Shown here one piece after another: positions 28,323 to 36,947 of a stretch of DNA of 49,100 bases. The translations under genes were made by a program, and so were the position numbers. The first letter of the stretch is position 1, and each line of letters begins with the position of its first letter. The notes beneath the pieces were generated by a model, which was not told the DNA's origin, searched no databases, and saw nothing but the letters and a program-made list of their open reading frames with translations. Location of the stretch: positions 1 through 49,100 of the forward strand of contig JAFIEI010000027.1 in the NCBI GenBank assembly GCA_020832565.1. Direction: 5' to 3'. The stretch is from Salinarimonas sp. (GTDB taxonomy: Bacteria; Pseudomonadota; Alphaproteobacteria; Rhizobiales; Beijerinckiaceae).

Positions 28323-30054
28323 CGCGGTCGCCCTTCTTCACCTTCACCGCCCGATTATCGGCAGCGGGCAGCATCTTCGCCGGATCGCGTGTGACGATGA
28401 CATCAAGCACGGTCGGGCGCCCGCCCTCGGCCAGCGCCTCGCGCAGGGCACCAGCGAGCTGGCCCGGCTCCTCCACGCGGATCCCCCGGCAGCCGAGCGC
28501 TTCTGCGGCATCGGCATAGTTCGTCTCCGCGAGATCAGAGGATTGGTATGCCCCCTCCCCGTACATCAGATGCTGCAACGCCTTCACATAGCCGGAGGCG
28601 GCATTGTTGACGACAATGATCACCGGCGAGAGCCCCATCCGGCGCGCCGTCTCGAGCTCGCCGAGCACCATGTTGAACCCGCCATCGCCTGTCAGCGCCA
28701 CGACCTGACGATCGGGCGCGGCGAGGCTCGCGCCGATAGCGCCGGGCAGGCCGTAGCCGATGGAGGCGAAGCCGCGATCGGGCACGAAACCGCGCCCGGC
28801 TTTCTTCGAATCGTAGAGCAGCCCGCCCCAATGTGCGGCGAAGCCGCCATCGGCGATGAGGATTGCGTCATCGGCGAGGATATTATTCAGCTCGCCCATG
28901 AGCCGCCCCATCCCTACCGGCGTCTCGTCACTCTCGAGCCGCTCGCGCGCGCTCTCCCGCCAGGCCGCCATGCGAACGGGAACCTGCGCGCACCAGTCGG
29001 CACGCGCCGCCGCCTTCGAGCCGAGCGCCGTCATCGCGGCGTCGAGATCAGCGATGCCGGCCTTCACGTCACCCCAGAGCGGCACGGTCGGCGGATAAGT
29101 GCGCCCGATCTCCTCTGCGACGCATTCGAGATGGATCAGCACCTTTCCAGGCTCGGGCACCGTGTAGCGTTTGGTGGCGATCTCGCCGAGCTTGCAACCG
29201 ACCACGAGCAGGCAGTCGCTCTCGCTGATCATGCCGTTGGCGATGCGGTCATAGCGCCCGAACAGACCCGCCGAGAGATCACTGGTGCAGGCGATGGCGC
29301 CCTTGCCGCTCAGGGTATGCGCCACCGGGATGCCATGCGCCTCGGCGAAGGCCTGGAGCTCCGTGGCGGCCTGCGAGATATGCACGCCGCCGCCGGCGAG
29401 GATCAGCGGCTTCTCCGCCTTGGCGAGAAGCGCGGCGGCTTTCGCCAGATCATCCGCATCGGGCCGCGCCCGCAGGGCGGGTGCTGCCTGATAGCGCTCA
29501 TCGGCGATCAGCGCATCGGGATCAAACGGGTGGCTGTCATGGCAGATATCTTCCGGCACGATCACCACGACAGGACCGGGCCGACCCGTCGTCGCCACCA
29601 TGAAGGCGCGGCGTACGAGTTCGGGCAGCCGCTCGATCATCTCGACGCGCATGACCTCCTTGCAGGCCGGGCGCAGGATGTCGGCCTGATGCGCCTCCTG
29701 GGTCATGTTCTTCCAGGAATGGGCGCGGTGCGTATCGCCCACGATCGCGACGATCGGCGAGCCGGCATTGAGCGCTTCGACCAGCCCCGTGACGAGATTG
29801 GTCGCGCCAGGTCCGAGCGTGGCATCGACGAGGCCGACCCGGCCCGAGACCTTGGCATAGGCATCGGCTGCGAAGACGCCGCAGCGCTCGTCGTTGATCA
29901 GCGTATGGCGCAGGCCGAGCCGCCTCGCGGCATCGTAGAACGGCAAAAGCTGAAAGCCCCCCATGCCGTACATCGGTCCCGCGCCGTGCGCCATCAGCAC
30001 CCGGGCGAGCGCCTCGCCTCCGGTCATTTCGTTGGCACGATCCTGATCGCTCAT
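28315..30054 (-). CDS. Thiamine-diphosphate-dependent enzyme (acetolactate synthase-like)
   Basis: 579 residues, three-domain POX/ALS-type architecture. Catalytic Glu56 in INDERCGVFAADAYAK, central domain at about 190-350, and C-terminal ThDP/Mg motif TGDGGFNMVLGELETARRMGLSPVIIVVNN at about 455. Members are acetolactate synthases, benzoylformate or oxalyl-CoA decarboxylases and similar. Lack of a regulatory-subunit gene and the setting argue for a catabolic 2-oxoacid decarboxylase or lyase rather than branched-chain synthesis. It follows the TRAP permease and precedes, with overlap, the duplicated GSHG protein. Substrate unknown. Confidence 0.83.
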   Translation of the reverse strand: MSDQDRANEMTGGEALARVLMAHGAGPMYGMGGFQLLPFYDAARRLGLRHTLINDERCGVFAADAYAKVSGRVGLVDATLGPGATNLVTGLVEALNAGSPIVAIVGDTHRAHSWKNMTQEAHQADILRPACKEVMRVEMIERLPELVRRAFMVATTGRPGPVVVIVPEDICHDSHPFDPDALIADERYQAAPALRARPDADDLAKAAALLAKAEKPLILAGGGVHISQAATELQAFAEAHGIPVAHTLSGKGAIACTSDLSAGLFGRYDRIANGMISESDCLLVVGCKLGEIATKRYTVPEPGKVLIHLECVAEEIGRTYPPTVPLWGDVKAGIADLDAAMTALGSKAAARADWCAQVPVRMAAWRESARERLESDETPVGMGRLMGELNNILADDAILIADGGFAAHWGGLLYDSKKAGRGFVPDRGFASIGYGLPGAIGASLAAPDRQVVALTGDGGFNMVLGELETARRMGLSPVIIVVNNAASGYVKALQHLMYGEGAYQSSDLAETNYADAAEALGCRGIRVEEPGQLAGALREALAEGGRPTVLDVIVTRDPAKMLPAADNRAVKVKKGDRVA

Positions 30055-30072
30055 GGTGTCCTCTTTTCTTTC

Positions 30073-31374
30073 TTATGTGATGCGATAGCCCAGCACCCTG
30101 GGCAGCCAGAGCGCGATTTCCGGGAAGGCGATGACGAGGGCGAGCGCGCCGCCCATCGAGAGCAGGAGCCAGCCAACCCAGCGGAAGGTGCTTTCCAGCG
30201 GAATCCCGGCAATGCGCGCCGTCACCATCAGGTTGACCGCAACGGGCGGCGTGAACTGCCCCATGGCGATGTTGATCGCCATCACCACGCCGAACCAGAC
30301 GAAGGACCACTCGAAAGCATTCACGATCGGCACCAGCAGCGGCAGGGTGATCAGGTAGATCGACACCCCGTCGAGCACCATGCCGGCGAGCAGCAGCACG
30401 CCCATGATCAGGATCAGGATGATCCATGGATTGTCGCTGATGGTCAGGATCAGCTGCGCCGTGGCGCGGAAGGCGCCCATGGTGGAGCCGGCCCAGGCGA
30501 AGATGCCCGCGAGCGAGATGATCAGCATCAAGACGCCCGATATCTTCGCGCTCGCCACCAGCACCTCGTAGATGTCGCGGATACCCATGGTGCGATAGAG
30601 CACCGTGCCGACGAGCAGGCCGTAGAACACGGCGACGACGGCGGTTTCCGTCGGCGTGAACAGGCCGCTGCGCAATCCGCCGAGAATGATCACCGGCGCC
30701 ATCAGCCCCGGCATGGCCCGCCACAGGGACGGCCAGAACGGCGGACGGTCGGGGCTCTCATCGGCGCCGAAACCGTGCTTGCGCGAAAGGATCAGGGTAG
30801 GAATCGCGATGGCGAGGCCGACCAGCAGGCCGGGAATCAGCCCGGCAGCGAACAGCGCGCGCAGATCGGTACCCGGCACCAGCACCGAATAGACGATCAG
30901 CGCGATGGAGGGCGGGATCAGGATCGCCGTCGAGGCGGATGCCGCGATGACGCTGGCAGAAAACGGCTTGGGATACCCCGCCTTCATCATCGAGGGCAGC
31001 ATCACCGTGGCCACCGCCGCCGCATCAGCAGGGCCCGAGCCCGACATGCCGCCCATGATCAGGCAGACGAGAATGGCGACGAGGGCGAGCCCGCCCTTGC
31101 GGGGACCGATACAGGCCTGCGCGAAACCCACAAGCCGCGCGGCGACGCCGGAGCGCTCGAACATCATGCCCGTGAGGATGAAGAGCGGAATGGCGATCAG
31201 CGGATATTTCGCGACCGCATTGTAGGGATTGGTGCCGAGCGTTCCCAGCGCCCCCGCATCGAGCCCGATCATGATGCCGACGACACCGCCGATACCGAGC
31301 GACACAGCAATGGGCGTGCCGATCAGCATCAGCACGATGAAAGTGAGAAGCAGTGCGAGATTGGCTTCGATCAT
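30073..31374 (-). CDS. dctM: TRAP transporter large permease (DctM-like)
   Basis: 433 residues with about 12 hydrophobic segments. DctM signatures: LLTFIVLMLIGTPIAVSLGIGGVVG, PLIAIPLFILTGMMFERSGVA, MGGMSGSGPADAAAVATVMLPSMMKAGYP, STAILIPPSIALIVY, and FTPPVAVNLMVTARIAGI. It forms the translocation pathway of a sodium-driven carboxylate importer with DctQ and the binding protein. The gene starts 7 bases after the dctQ stop. Confidence 0.94.
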   Translation of the reverse strand: MIEANLALLLTFIVLMLIGTPIAVSLGIGGVVGIMIGLDAGALGTLGTNPYNAVAKYPLIAIPLFILTGMMFERSGVAARLVGFAQACIGPRKGGLALVAILVCLIMGGMSGSGPADAAAVATVMLPSMMKAGYPKPFSASVIAASASTAILIPPSIALIVYSVLVPGTDLRALFAAGLIPGLLVGLAIAIPTLILSRKHGFGADESPDRPPFWPSLWRAMPGLMAPVIILGGLRSGLFTPTETAVVAVFYGLLVGTVLYRTMGIRDIYEVLVASAKISGVLMLIISLAGIFAWAGSTMGAFRATAQLILTISDNPWIILILIMGVLLLAGMVLDGVSIYLITLPLLVPIVNAFEWSFVWFGVVMAINIAMGQFTPPVAVNLMVTARIAGIPLESTFRWVGWLLLSMGGALALVIAFPEIALWLPRVLGYRIT

Positions 31375-31381
31375 GGCCGCC

Positions 31382-31912
31382 TCACACGCCGTCCGGATGG
31401 CGGATCAGACGGGCATAGCCACGCCCCAGCACCCGCAGGATGATGGCGATCGAGAGGACCGGCAGCCAGATCGTGTAGAGCCAGACCGGATTGCCCATAC
31501 CTGCCGAGGTTTCGCCCCAGAACCACTCGTCATAGGTCACCTGCGCGCCGTAATAGACGATCAGCGAGAACATGATCGTCGTGACCACGACCGAGATCGC
31601 CTCGCACAGCCAGCGCAGCGGGCGCGGCATGCGCTGCAGGAAGAAGGTGATGCGGATATGCTCGTTGCTGGCAAAGGCGGCGGATGCGCCGACGAAGGTC
31701 ATGAAAGCGAGCAGCACCACCGAGAATTCCTCGGTGAAGGCGAAAGAGATATTGGTGAAGTAGCGCGTCAGCACATTGCCGAAGGAGATCAGGCAGATCA
31801 TCGCCATCGCGGCGGCGCCGAGCGCCTCCTCGACCTTGATAGGGATGATGACATGGTCGGCGCCCGTATCGTGGCTCTGCGGCGTAAGCGGAATTTCGCG
31901 TTCGTCGCTCAT
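31382..31912 (-). CDS. dctQ: TRAP transporter small permease (DctQ-like)
   Basis: 176 residues with four predicted membrane helices (about 32-50, 68-85, 105-125, 145-165), the DctQ pattern. ALGAAAMAMICLISFGNVLTRYFTNISFAFTEEFSVVLLAFMTFVGASAAF matches family helices 1-2. It scaffolds DctM in the membrane. The 105-base gap upstream to dctP is typical. Confidence 0.88.
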   Translation of the reverse strand: MSDEREIPLTPQSHDTGADHVIIPIKVEEALGAAAMAMICLISFGNVLTRYFTNISFAFTEEFSVVLLAFMTFVGASAAFASNEHIRITFFLQRMPRPLRWLCEAISVVVTTIMFSLIVYYGAQVTYDEWFWGETSAGMGNPVWLYTIWLPVLSIAIILRVLGRGYARLIRHPDGV

Positions 31913-32017
31913 CGCGGATGGCTCCGGTCGGATGGCGGGACAATGGCGGATGAAAACCGGGATCGCGCTCGCCCGGGCGGGCCGGCGCGATCCCGTTTCG
32001 TGGATATCGCTGCCTGA

Positions 32018-33037
32018 TCAGCGATTGGCGACGGATTCTTCCGCCATGTCGACGAGGTCGCCGCCGATGCGGTCGCGCCAGGCTTCATAGACCGGGCGGG
32101 TGGCATCGACGAAGGCCTGCCGCTCTTCGTCCGTGAGGCTGATGACCTCGACGCCGAAGCCGCGGATCTCTTCGATCAGGCTCTCATCATCGTCGGTGAG
32201 GCCGGTACGGGCCACCTCGACACCATGCGCGCCGGCGTCGACCGCCGATTGGCGCACGATCTCCTGGTCCTCTTCAGTGAAGGAATCCCAGACTTCCTGG
32301 TTGACCGCGAAGATCAGCGGATCAGCCACGTATCGCCAGAGCGTGACGTTCTCCTGGCCGAGCTCGTGCATGTTGAGCACGGAATAGATCGTCAGCGGGT
32401 TTTCCTGCCCGTCGACGGCCCCAGTGGTGAGGGCGGGCTGCGCATCGGCCCAGCTCATCTGCGTCGGATCGGCGCCGAGCGTCGTGAAGATGTCGTTGAA
32501 GATCGGCGAGCCGACGACGCGCATCTTCAGGCCCTGCATGTCCTCAGGGGTGCGGATCGGGCGCTGGGAGTTCGTCACCTCGCGGAAGCCGTTCTCCGCC
32601 CAGGCCAGCGGCACCACGCCGTTCTCCTGGATCAGCTCGAAGATCCGCTCGCCGACCGGCCCTTGCGTGAGCGCATCGAGCGCCTCGTAATCGGGCATCA
32701 GGAAGGGCAGCGAGAAGACGTTGAGCTCGGCGATCTGCGGCGACCAGTTGATCGTCGAGCCGACCGCCATGTCGATCACGCCACGACGCATCGCGGTGAA
32801 CTCGCGGGTCTGCTCGCCCTGGACGAGCTGCGCGCCGGGATAGATCTGCATGTTGATCCGCCCATCCGTGCGCTCGGCCACCAGCTCGGCCCAGCGCTCC
32901 GCAGCAATCCCCCAGGGGAAGGGTGCGGGCACGACGGTGGAGACGCGGTACTCGTCCCGGTAATCCGCAGCGACGGGCGCCGCCCCCATGATGGCGACGG
33001 CCGTTGCGGCCGCCATGAGATGTTTGACCAGTTTCAT
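32018..33037 (-). CDS. dctP: TRAP transporter substrate-binding protein (DctP-like)
   Basis: 339 residues. Signal peptide MKLVKHLMAAATAVAIMGAAPVAA, then the TAXI-unrelated DctP fold (YRVSTVVPAPFPWGIAAERWAELVAERTDGRINMQIYPGAQLV). Conserved ligand Arg is probably in LKMRVVGSPIFNDIFTTLGADPTQMSWAD, and QALTTGAVDGQENPLTIYSVLNMHELGQ-like segments follow. It binds a carboxylate in the periplasm; the identity is not deducible. The ATG at 33037 has a perfect GGGAGGAG upstream, whereas an earlier ATG does not. Confidence 0.92.
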   Translation of the reverse strand: MKLVKHLMAAATAVAIMGAAPVAADYRDEYRVSTVVPAPFPWGIAAERWAELVAERTDGRINMQIYPGAQLVQGEQTREFTAMRRGVIDMAVGSTINWSPQIAELNVFSLPFLMPDYEALDALTQGPVGERIFELIQENGVVPLAWAENGFREVTNSQRPIRTPEDMQGLKMRVVGSPIFNDIFTTLGADPTQMSWADAQPALTTGAVDGQENPLTIYSVLNMHELGQENVTLWRYVADPLIFAVNQEVWDSFTEEDQEIVRQSAVDAGAHGVEVARTGLTDDDESLIEEIRGFGVEVISLTDEERQAFVDATRPVYEAWRDRIGGDLVDMAEESVANR

Positions 33038-33087
33038 GTGTTTTCTCCTCCCTAGTTTCGCCGCCTGCTTCCCTTGCAGCCGGCACA

Positions 33088-34074
33088 TCAGGACGCCGCG
33101 ACAGGCAGACAGAGCGCCTTCGCCGCGTCGATGATCTTCTTCTCCGTCACCCGCGCCTCGTCTTCGAGCGGGGGTGCGTAGGCAATCGGAATGCGTGGTG
33201 CGCCGAGCCTTTGCACCGGCGCCTTCAGCCGGTGATGCAGGGCTTCGGCGACCGTCGCCGCGATCTCGGCGCCGAAGCCGGAAACGGCGACCGCCTCATG
33301 CGCCACGATCAGCCGCCCGGTCTTCTCGACCGAGGCGAGAACGCGGTCGCGATCCCAGGGCCAGAGCGTGCGCAGGTCGATGACTTCCGCCTCGATACCC
33401 TGCTTTTCGAGCGCGTCCGCAGCAGCGACGCAGCTATGGCGCGTGGCCGACCAGGTGACGAGCGTGAGATCGCGCCCCGTGCGCACGATCTGAGCCTCCC
33501 CGAGCGGCACCAGATGCTCGCCCTCGGGCACCTCCCCCTCCAGCGGCCACAGGTTCTTGTGCTCGAGATAGACCACCGGATCGTCGTTGCGGATGGCGCT
33601 CTTCAACAGGCCGAGATTATCCGCCGGCGTCGCGGGCGCGACGACGACGAGGCCGGGAATGTGGGTGTACCAGGATTCGAGCGATTGCGAATGCTGCGCC
33701 GCAGAGGAACGCCACATACCCGTCGGCTCGCGCACCACCATCGGCACCCGCATCTGCCCGCCGAACATGAAGCGGGCCTTCGCCGCCTGGTTGACGAGTT
33801 CGTCGATGGCACAAAGGGCGAAATCGGAAAAGCGCATCTCGACGATGGGCCGCGTCCCCGTCATCGCCGCACCGACGGCGGCGCCCATGATGCAAGCCTC
33901 CGAGATCGGCGTATCGGCGATGCGCTCCGGCCCGAATTCGTCGATCAGCCCCTTGTACTGTCCGAATACGCCACCGCGCCCGAGATCCTCGCCGAGCGCC
34001 CAGACGGTCGGATCGCGCTGCATTTCCTCGCGCACCGCGCGCTTGCCGGCTTCGAGATAACTGATCACGCTCAT
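33088..34074 (-). CDS. ThDP-dependent 2-oxoacid dehydrogenase-type E1, beta subunit
   Basis: 328 residues. E1-beta pattern: SVISYLEAGKRAVREEMQRDPTVWALGEDLGRGGVFGQYKGLIDEFGPERIADTPISEACIMGAAVGAAMTG, RPIVEMRFSDFALCAIDELVNQAAKARFMFGGQ and the C-terminal transketolase domain. Partner of the preceding alpha subunit: the start overlaps the alpha stop by ATGA. Homologues are the acetoin, pyruvate and branched-chain oxoacid dehydrogenase E1. No E2 (lipoyl acyltransferase) or E3 gene is in the cluster, so the acceptor is unknown. Confidence 0.88.
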   Translation of the reverse strand: MSVISYLEAGKRAVREEMQRDPTVWALGEDLGRGGVFGQYKGLIDEFGPERIADTPISEACIMGAAVGAAMTGTRPIVEMRFSDFALCAIDELVNQAAKARFMFGGQMRVPMVVREPTGMWRSSAAQHSQSLESWYTHIPGLVVVAPATPADNLGLLKSAIRNDDPVVYLEHKNLWPLEGEVPEGEHLVPLGEAQIVRTGRDLTLVTWSATRHSCVAAADALEKQGIEAEVIDLRTLWPWDRDRVLASVEKTGRLIVAHEAVAVSGFGAEIAATVAEALHHRLKAPVQRLGAPRIPIAYAPPLEDEARVTEKKIIDAAKALCLPVAAS

Positions 34075-35093
34075 GAGTAGGGCCTCACCTGCGGGTCGCC
34101 GCAATCCTGGACATCACGATAGGCGCCGGCGACATCCGGCCAGGCGGTGTCCCGCGCCGTGGCATAGACCTCTTCCATCTCGGCATAGGCCTTCGTTCGC
34201 GCCTCTTCGAGCCGCGCCTCGCTCACGCCTGCCAGCCGCAGCGCCTCCCCAAGCCGTGTGATCGGATCGCGCTCACGCCAGCGCGTGACTTCCGCCGGAT
34301 CGCGATAGGCGGCAGCGTCGACCGCCGTGTGTCCGGTCATGCGGTAGGTCTTGCAATGCAGGAATTGCGGCCCCTCCCCGGCATGCAAGGCCGCCAGCGC
34401 GTTGCGGGTCGCCGCATCGACGGCGACGACATCGTTGCCGTCGATGGTCTGGGCCGGCAGGCCGAGGCTCTGCGCCCGCGCCGCCGCACCCGGTCCCGCC
34501 GTCATCGCCGCAGTATGGGTCGTGGCGGAGAAATTGTTGTCCTCGCAGACGAACAGCACCGGCAGATCGAAGACCTTGGCCCAGTTCAGCCCTTCGAGGA
34601 ACGGTCCGCGATTGATGGCGCCGTCGCCGAAGATGCAGACCACGACGCGCTTCTCGCCGCGCAGCTTCAGCGCATGCGCCGCGCCGGCGGCGATGGTGAT
34701 ATTGGCCGCGACGACACCGTTGGCGCCGAGCATGCCGACATCGAAATCCGCGATATGCATCGAGCCGCCCTTGCCGCCGCAGGTGCCGCCGTCGCGCCCG
34801 AACAATTCGCGCATCATGGCGAGCGCGTCGGCGCCCTTGGCCAGCGTATGGCCATGGCCGCGATGGGTGGAGAGCAGGAGATCCTCGCGCTCCATGTTGC
34901 AGCAGATCCCCGCCGCACAGGCCTCCTGCCCGATCGAGGGATGGATCGCGCCCAATACCAACTTCTCGTCGAGCGAGCGCACCGCCAGTTCCTCGAAGGC
35001 GCGGATGCGCCACATCGTGTCGAGCATCGCGGTAAAGCGCCCTGTATCGAGATTGGCCCCCGCTCCCTCCAGCGTTGCCTGTATTATCGTCAC
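34071..35093 (-). CDS. ThDP-dependent 2-oxoacid dehydrogenase-type E1, alpha subunit
   Basis: 340 residues. E1-alpha signatures: MLDTMWRIRAFEELAVRSLDEKLVLGAIHPSIGQEACAAGICC, STHRGHGHTLAKGADALAMMRELFGRDGGTCGGKGGSMHI, the ThDP-binding GDGAINRGPFLEGLNWAKVFDLPVLFVCEDN, and KTYRMTGHTAVDAAAYR. The frame runs open to 36092 through iclR in another frame. The real start is the GTG at 35093, which overlaps the iclR stop (GTGA) and gives the family N terminus. Its acceptor is unknown because no E2 or E3 gene is nearby. Confidence 0.87.
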   Translation of the reverse strand: MTIIQATLEGAGANLDTGRFTAMLDTMWRIRAFEELAVRSLDEKLVLGAIHPSIGQEACAAGICCNMEREDLLLSTHRGHGHTLAKGADALAMMRELFGRDGGTCGGKGGSMHIADFDVGMLGANGVVAANITIAAGAAHALKLRGEKRVVVCIFGDGAINRGPFLEGLNWAKVFDLPVLFVCEDNNFSATTHTAAMTAGPGAAARAQSLGLPAQTIDGNDVVAVDAATRNALAALHAGEGPQFLHCKTYRMTGHTAVDAAAYRDPAEVTRWRERDPITRLGEALRLAGVSEARLEEARTKAYAEMEEVYATARDTAWPDVAGAYRDVQDCGDPQVRPYS

Positions 35094-35923
35094 GCGACAT
35101 CCTCCCTGATACGTGTGCGGCGCGACCGTGGCGCGAGCCCCGGCTGCGTGCCGGAGGCCTCGGCCAGGGCAGAGGCCAGTTCGCGCGCCTCGGCCTGCAG
35201 GAGCGAGACGAGCTGCGCCTGGCGCCTGCCATCGAACCGTTCGCGGATTGCAGCAATCGACAGCGCGGCAAGCACGCGGCCCGCCTCGTCCATTACCGGA
35301 ACCCCGACCGCGCCCATCGCGGAGACGATATTGCCGTCGTTGAAGGCATAGCCTTGCTCGCGAGCCTGGGCGATCAGGGCGCGCAGACGCGCATCGTCGA
35401 AGGCGGCGTAATTGCGCCGCGCGGGGGCATTGGCGCGGATGACGCGCTCGATCTCCGCCTCGTTCTCGAAAGCGAGCAAGGCCAAAGACCCGGCACCGAT
35501 CCCCAGCGGGCGGCGATCGCCGACATCGAGGGTGAGCGTGCGAATCGGAAAGGAACCCGTGCGCCGGTCCACGCAGAGCGCCTCGTCGCCATCGCGCACC
35601 GAAAGATAGACCGTATCCCCGGTCTCGGCGGCAAGCCGAACCAGGCTGGAACGGGCGAGATCCACCACGTGGAAGGCGCGCGCAGAAGCGCCGAGGGCGA
35701 ACAGCGCATAGCCCAGCCGGTAGAGCTTTTCCTGATCGTCGAAATCCACGAAGCCGACATCGGCGAGAGCCCCGAGCAGACGATGGGCCGTCGCCTTGCC
35801 GAGCCCCGTGGCCGTAGCGATGTCCGTCAGGCGCGAGCCGAAACCGGGCCCTGCGGCGAGTGCCTTGAGCACCATCGCCGCACGCCCGATCGTCTTGACG
35901 GATGAGACCTGCGCCTCCGCCAC
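35090..35923 (-). CDS. IclR family transcriptional regulator
   Basis: 277 residues. N-terminal winged helix (IGRAAMVLKALAAGPGFGSRLTDIATATGLGKATAHRLLGALADVGFVDFD) and C-terminal IclR effector-binding domain (GDTVYLSVRDGDEALCVDRRTGSFPIRTLTLDVGDRRPLGIGAGSLALLAF). The start is a GTG with GGGAGGG upstream. It is the first gene of the ThDP/TRAP cluster, translationally coupled to E1 alpha, so it most likely regulates the cluster and itself through the palindrome at 35964-35978. Confidence 0.92.
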   Translation of the reverse strand: MAEAQVSSVKTIGRAAMVLKALAAGPGFGSRLTDIATATGLGKATAHRLLGALADVGFVDFDDQEKLYRLGYALFALGASARAFHVVDLARSSLVRLAAETGDTVYLSVRDGDEALCVDRRTGSFPIRTLTLDVGDRRPLGIGAGSLALLAFENEAEIERVIRANAPARRNYAAFDDARLRALIAQAREQGYAFNDGNIVSAMGAVGVPVMDEAGRVLAALSIAAIRERFDGRRQAQLVSLLQAEARELASALAEASGTQPGLAPRSRRTRIREDVA

Positions 35924-35963
35924 GCCGTACCCTCCCTGAAGGAGCGTTGGATCGCTCCGTATG

Positions 35964-35978
35964 TTCCACTTGGTGGAA
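35964..35978. promoter_or_regulatory. Perfect palindrome, candidate IclR operator
   Basis: TTCCAC-TTG-GTGGAA is a perfect 15-base palindrome 41 bases upstream of the iclR GTG. IclR-family operators are often short palindromes with TTCC/GGAA ends. A further GGAAC half-site lies at 35997-36001. Confidence 0.6.
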
Positions 35979-36136
35979 TTTCACATAAGCTAGTTTGGAA
36001 CACTGACCTGCGTCAAGCGGTCTCACAGGGGAAGCGGCAGCCGGAGAGAAAACACCACTTTTACGCGGGCATGGCATCGAGCCCATAATCAACTATTGTG
36101 AGTCGGTCGTGGCATGATTCGAAACACGAGGTTCCC

Positions 36137-36943
36137 GTGGCCAACGGGTCGGCACGCAAGCTCATCGTCTGTGCGCAGGAATTCGGTCTGAGCAGCGGCA
36201 CCAGCCATGCCGCGCTCGATCTGGTCAGCATGAGCCGCGTAAGCGCCGTAGCGGTTCTTGCGCGCGGCGCTGCCTGGACGTCCGAGGGGCCCGCGCTGAT
36301 GGCACTGCGCAAGGAGACCGGGATCGGCCTGATGCTCGAGCCCGGCGACGGCCGCAATCCGGGCGCCGCCATAGCCTGGCTGCTGCGGACTCCGCGCAGC
36401 GAGATCGCCCGCGACTTTGCCCGGCAGGTCGCTGCCTTTCACGATGTCGCCGGTATCGCACCTGACTTCATCACCAGCCGCTTCGGCTTCCATAGCTGGC
36501 CGATGTGCCGCGCTGCGCTGTTTCTCATGCTCGAACGCCTGCAGCTGAACGATCTTTGGCTGTGCAATCCGGCGGAGCGCTTGCGTCCGGTCATGCGCCG
36601 CTCGCGCGCGCGATGGCAGGCTTTGGGCGCAGCCGCGATGGCGATGGGCTTCGGCACTATGGCGACGCAGCACGGCTATTGCGTCAATCACGGCTATGCC
36701 GGCTTCGTTCAGGATGCGAAGACCTATCCGGTCTGGCACGATTTCGAGCGGTTCTGCCAGTATGCCGGCCCGGCGCCGATGGTCTTCTGTCGGCCCGCTT
36801 ATGCCGATGACATGCTGGAGCGCAGCGATCCGATCGTCGACCGGCGGATGCGCGAACTCATGTACCTATCCTCGACGCGCTTTGCCGACATGCTCGAACT
36901 CCTCGCGATCCGCCTCGTACGCGATCCGCGCGAATCCTTGTAA
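36137..36943 (+). CDS. Degenerate ChbG/HpnK (YdjC)-like protein
   Basis: About 268 residues. The N terminus ARKLIVCAQEFGLSSGTSHAALDLVSMSRVSAVAVLARG and GIGLMLEPGD follow the carbohydrate deacetylase YdjC/ChbG pattern. Family enzymes carry ADDFG and a His-x-His-type metal site; here ADDFG is replaced by AQEFG (Q14, E15) and the HxH region reads ITSRFGFHSWP, so the metal centre is probably lost. GTG 36137 is favoured by GAGG five bases upstream; GTG 36098 is also in frame. Flanked by the iclR promoter and, convergently, sfsA. Function unknown; enzymatic activity is doubtful. Confidence 0.55.
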   Translation: MANGSARKLIVCAQEFGLSSGTSHAALDLVSMSRVSAVAVLARGAAWTSEGPALMALRKETGIGLMLEPGDGRNPGAAIAWLLRTPRSEIARDFARQVAAFHDVAGIAPDFITSRFGFHSWPMCRAALFLMLERLQLNDLWLCNPAERLRPVMRRSRARWQALGAAAMAMGFGTMATQHGYCVNHGYAGFVQDAKTYPVWHDFERFCQYAGPAPMVFCRPAYADDMLERSDPIVDRRMRELMYLSSTRFADMLELLAIRLVRDPRESL

Positions 36944-36947
36944 GCGC

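Noticed and set aside
28276..31443. 1055-codon open frame on the plus strand opposite the ThDP enzyme and TRAP permease
   Set aside because: It is antisense to clear, conserved genes; the composition (Arg/His/Asp-rich) is the usual high-GC shadow of a real frame.
35094..36092. 333-codon N-terminal extension of the E1 alpha frame through iclR
   Set aside because: It overlaps iclR in another frame and has no family similarity; the GTG at 35093 begins the conserved E1 N terminus.
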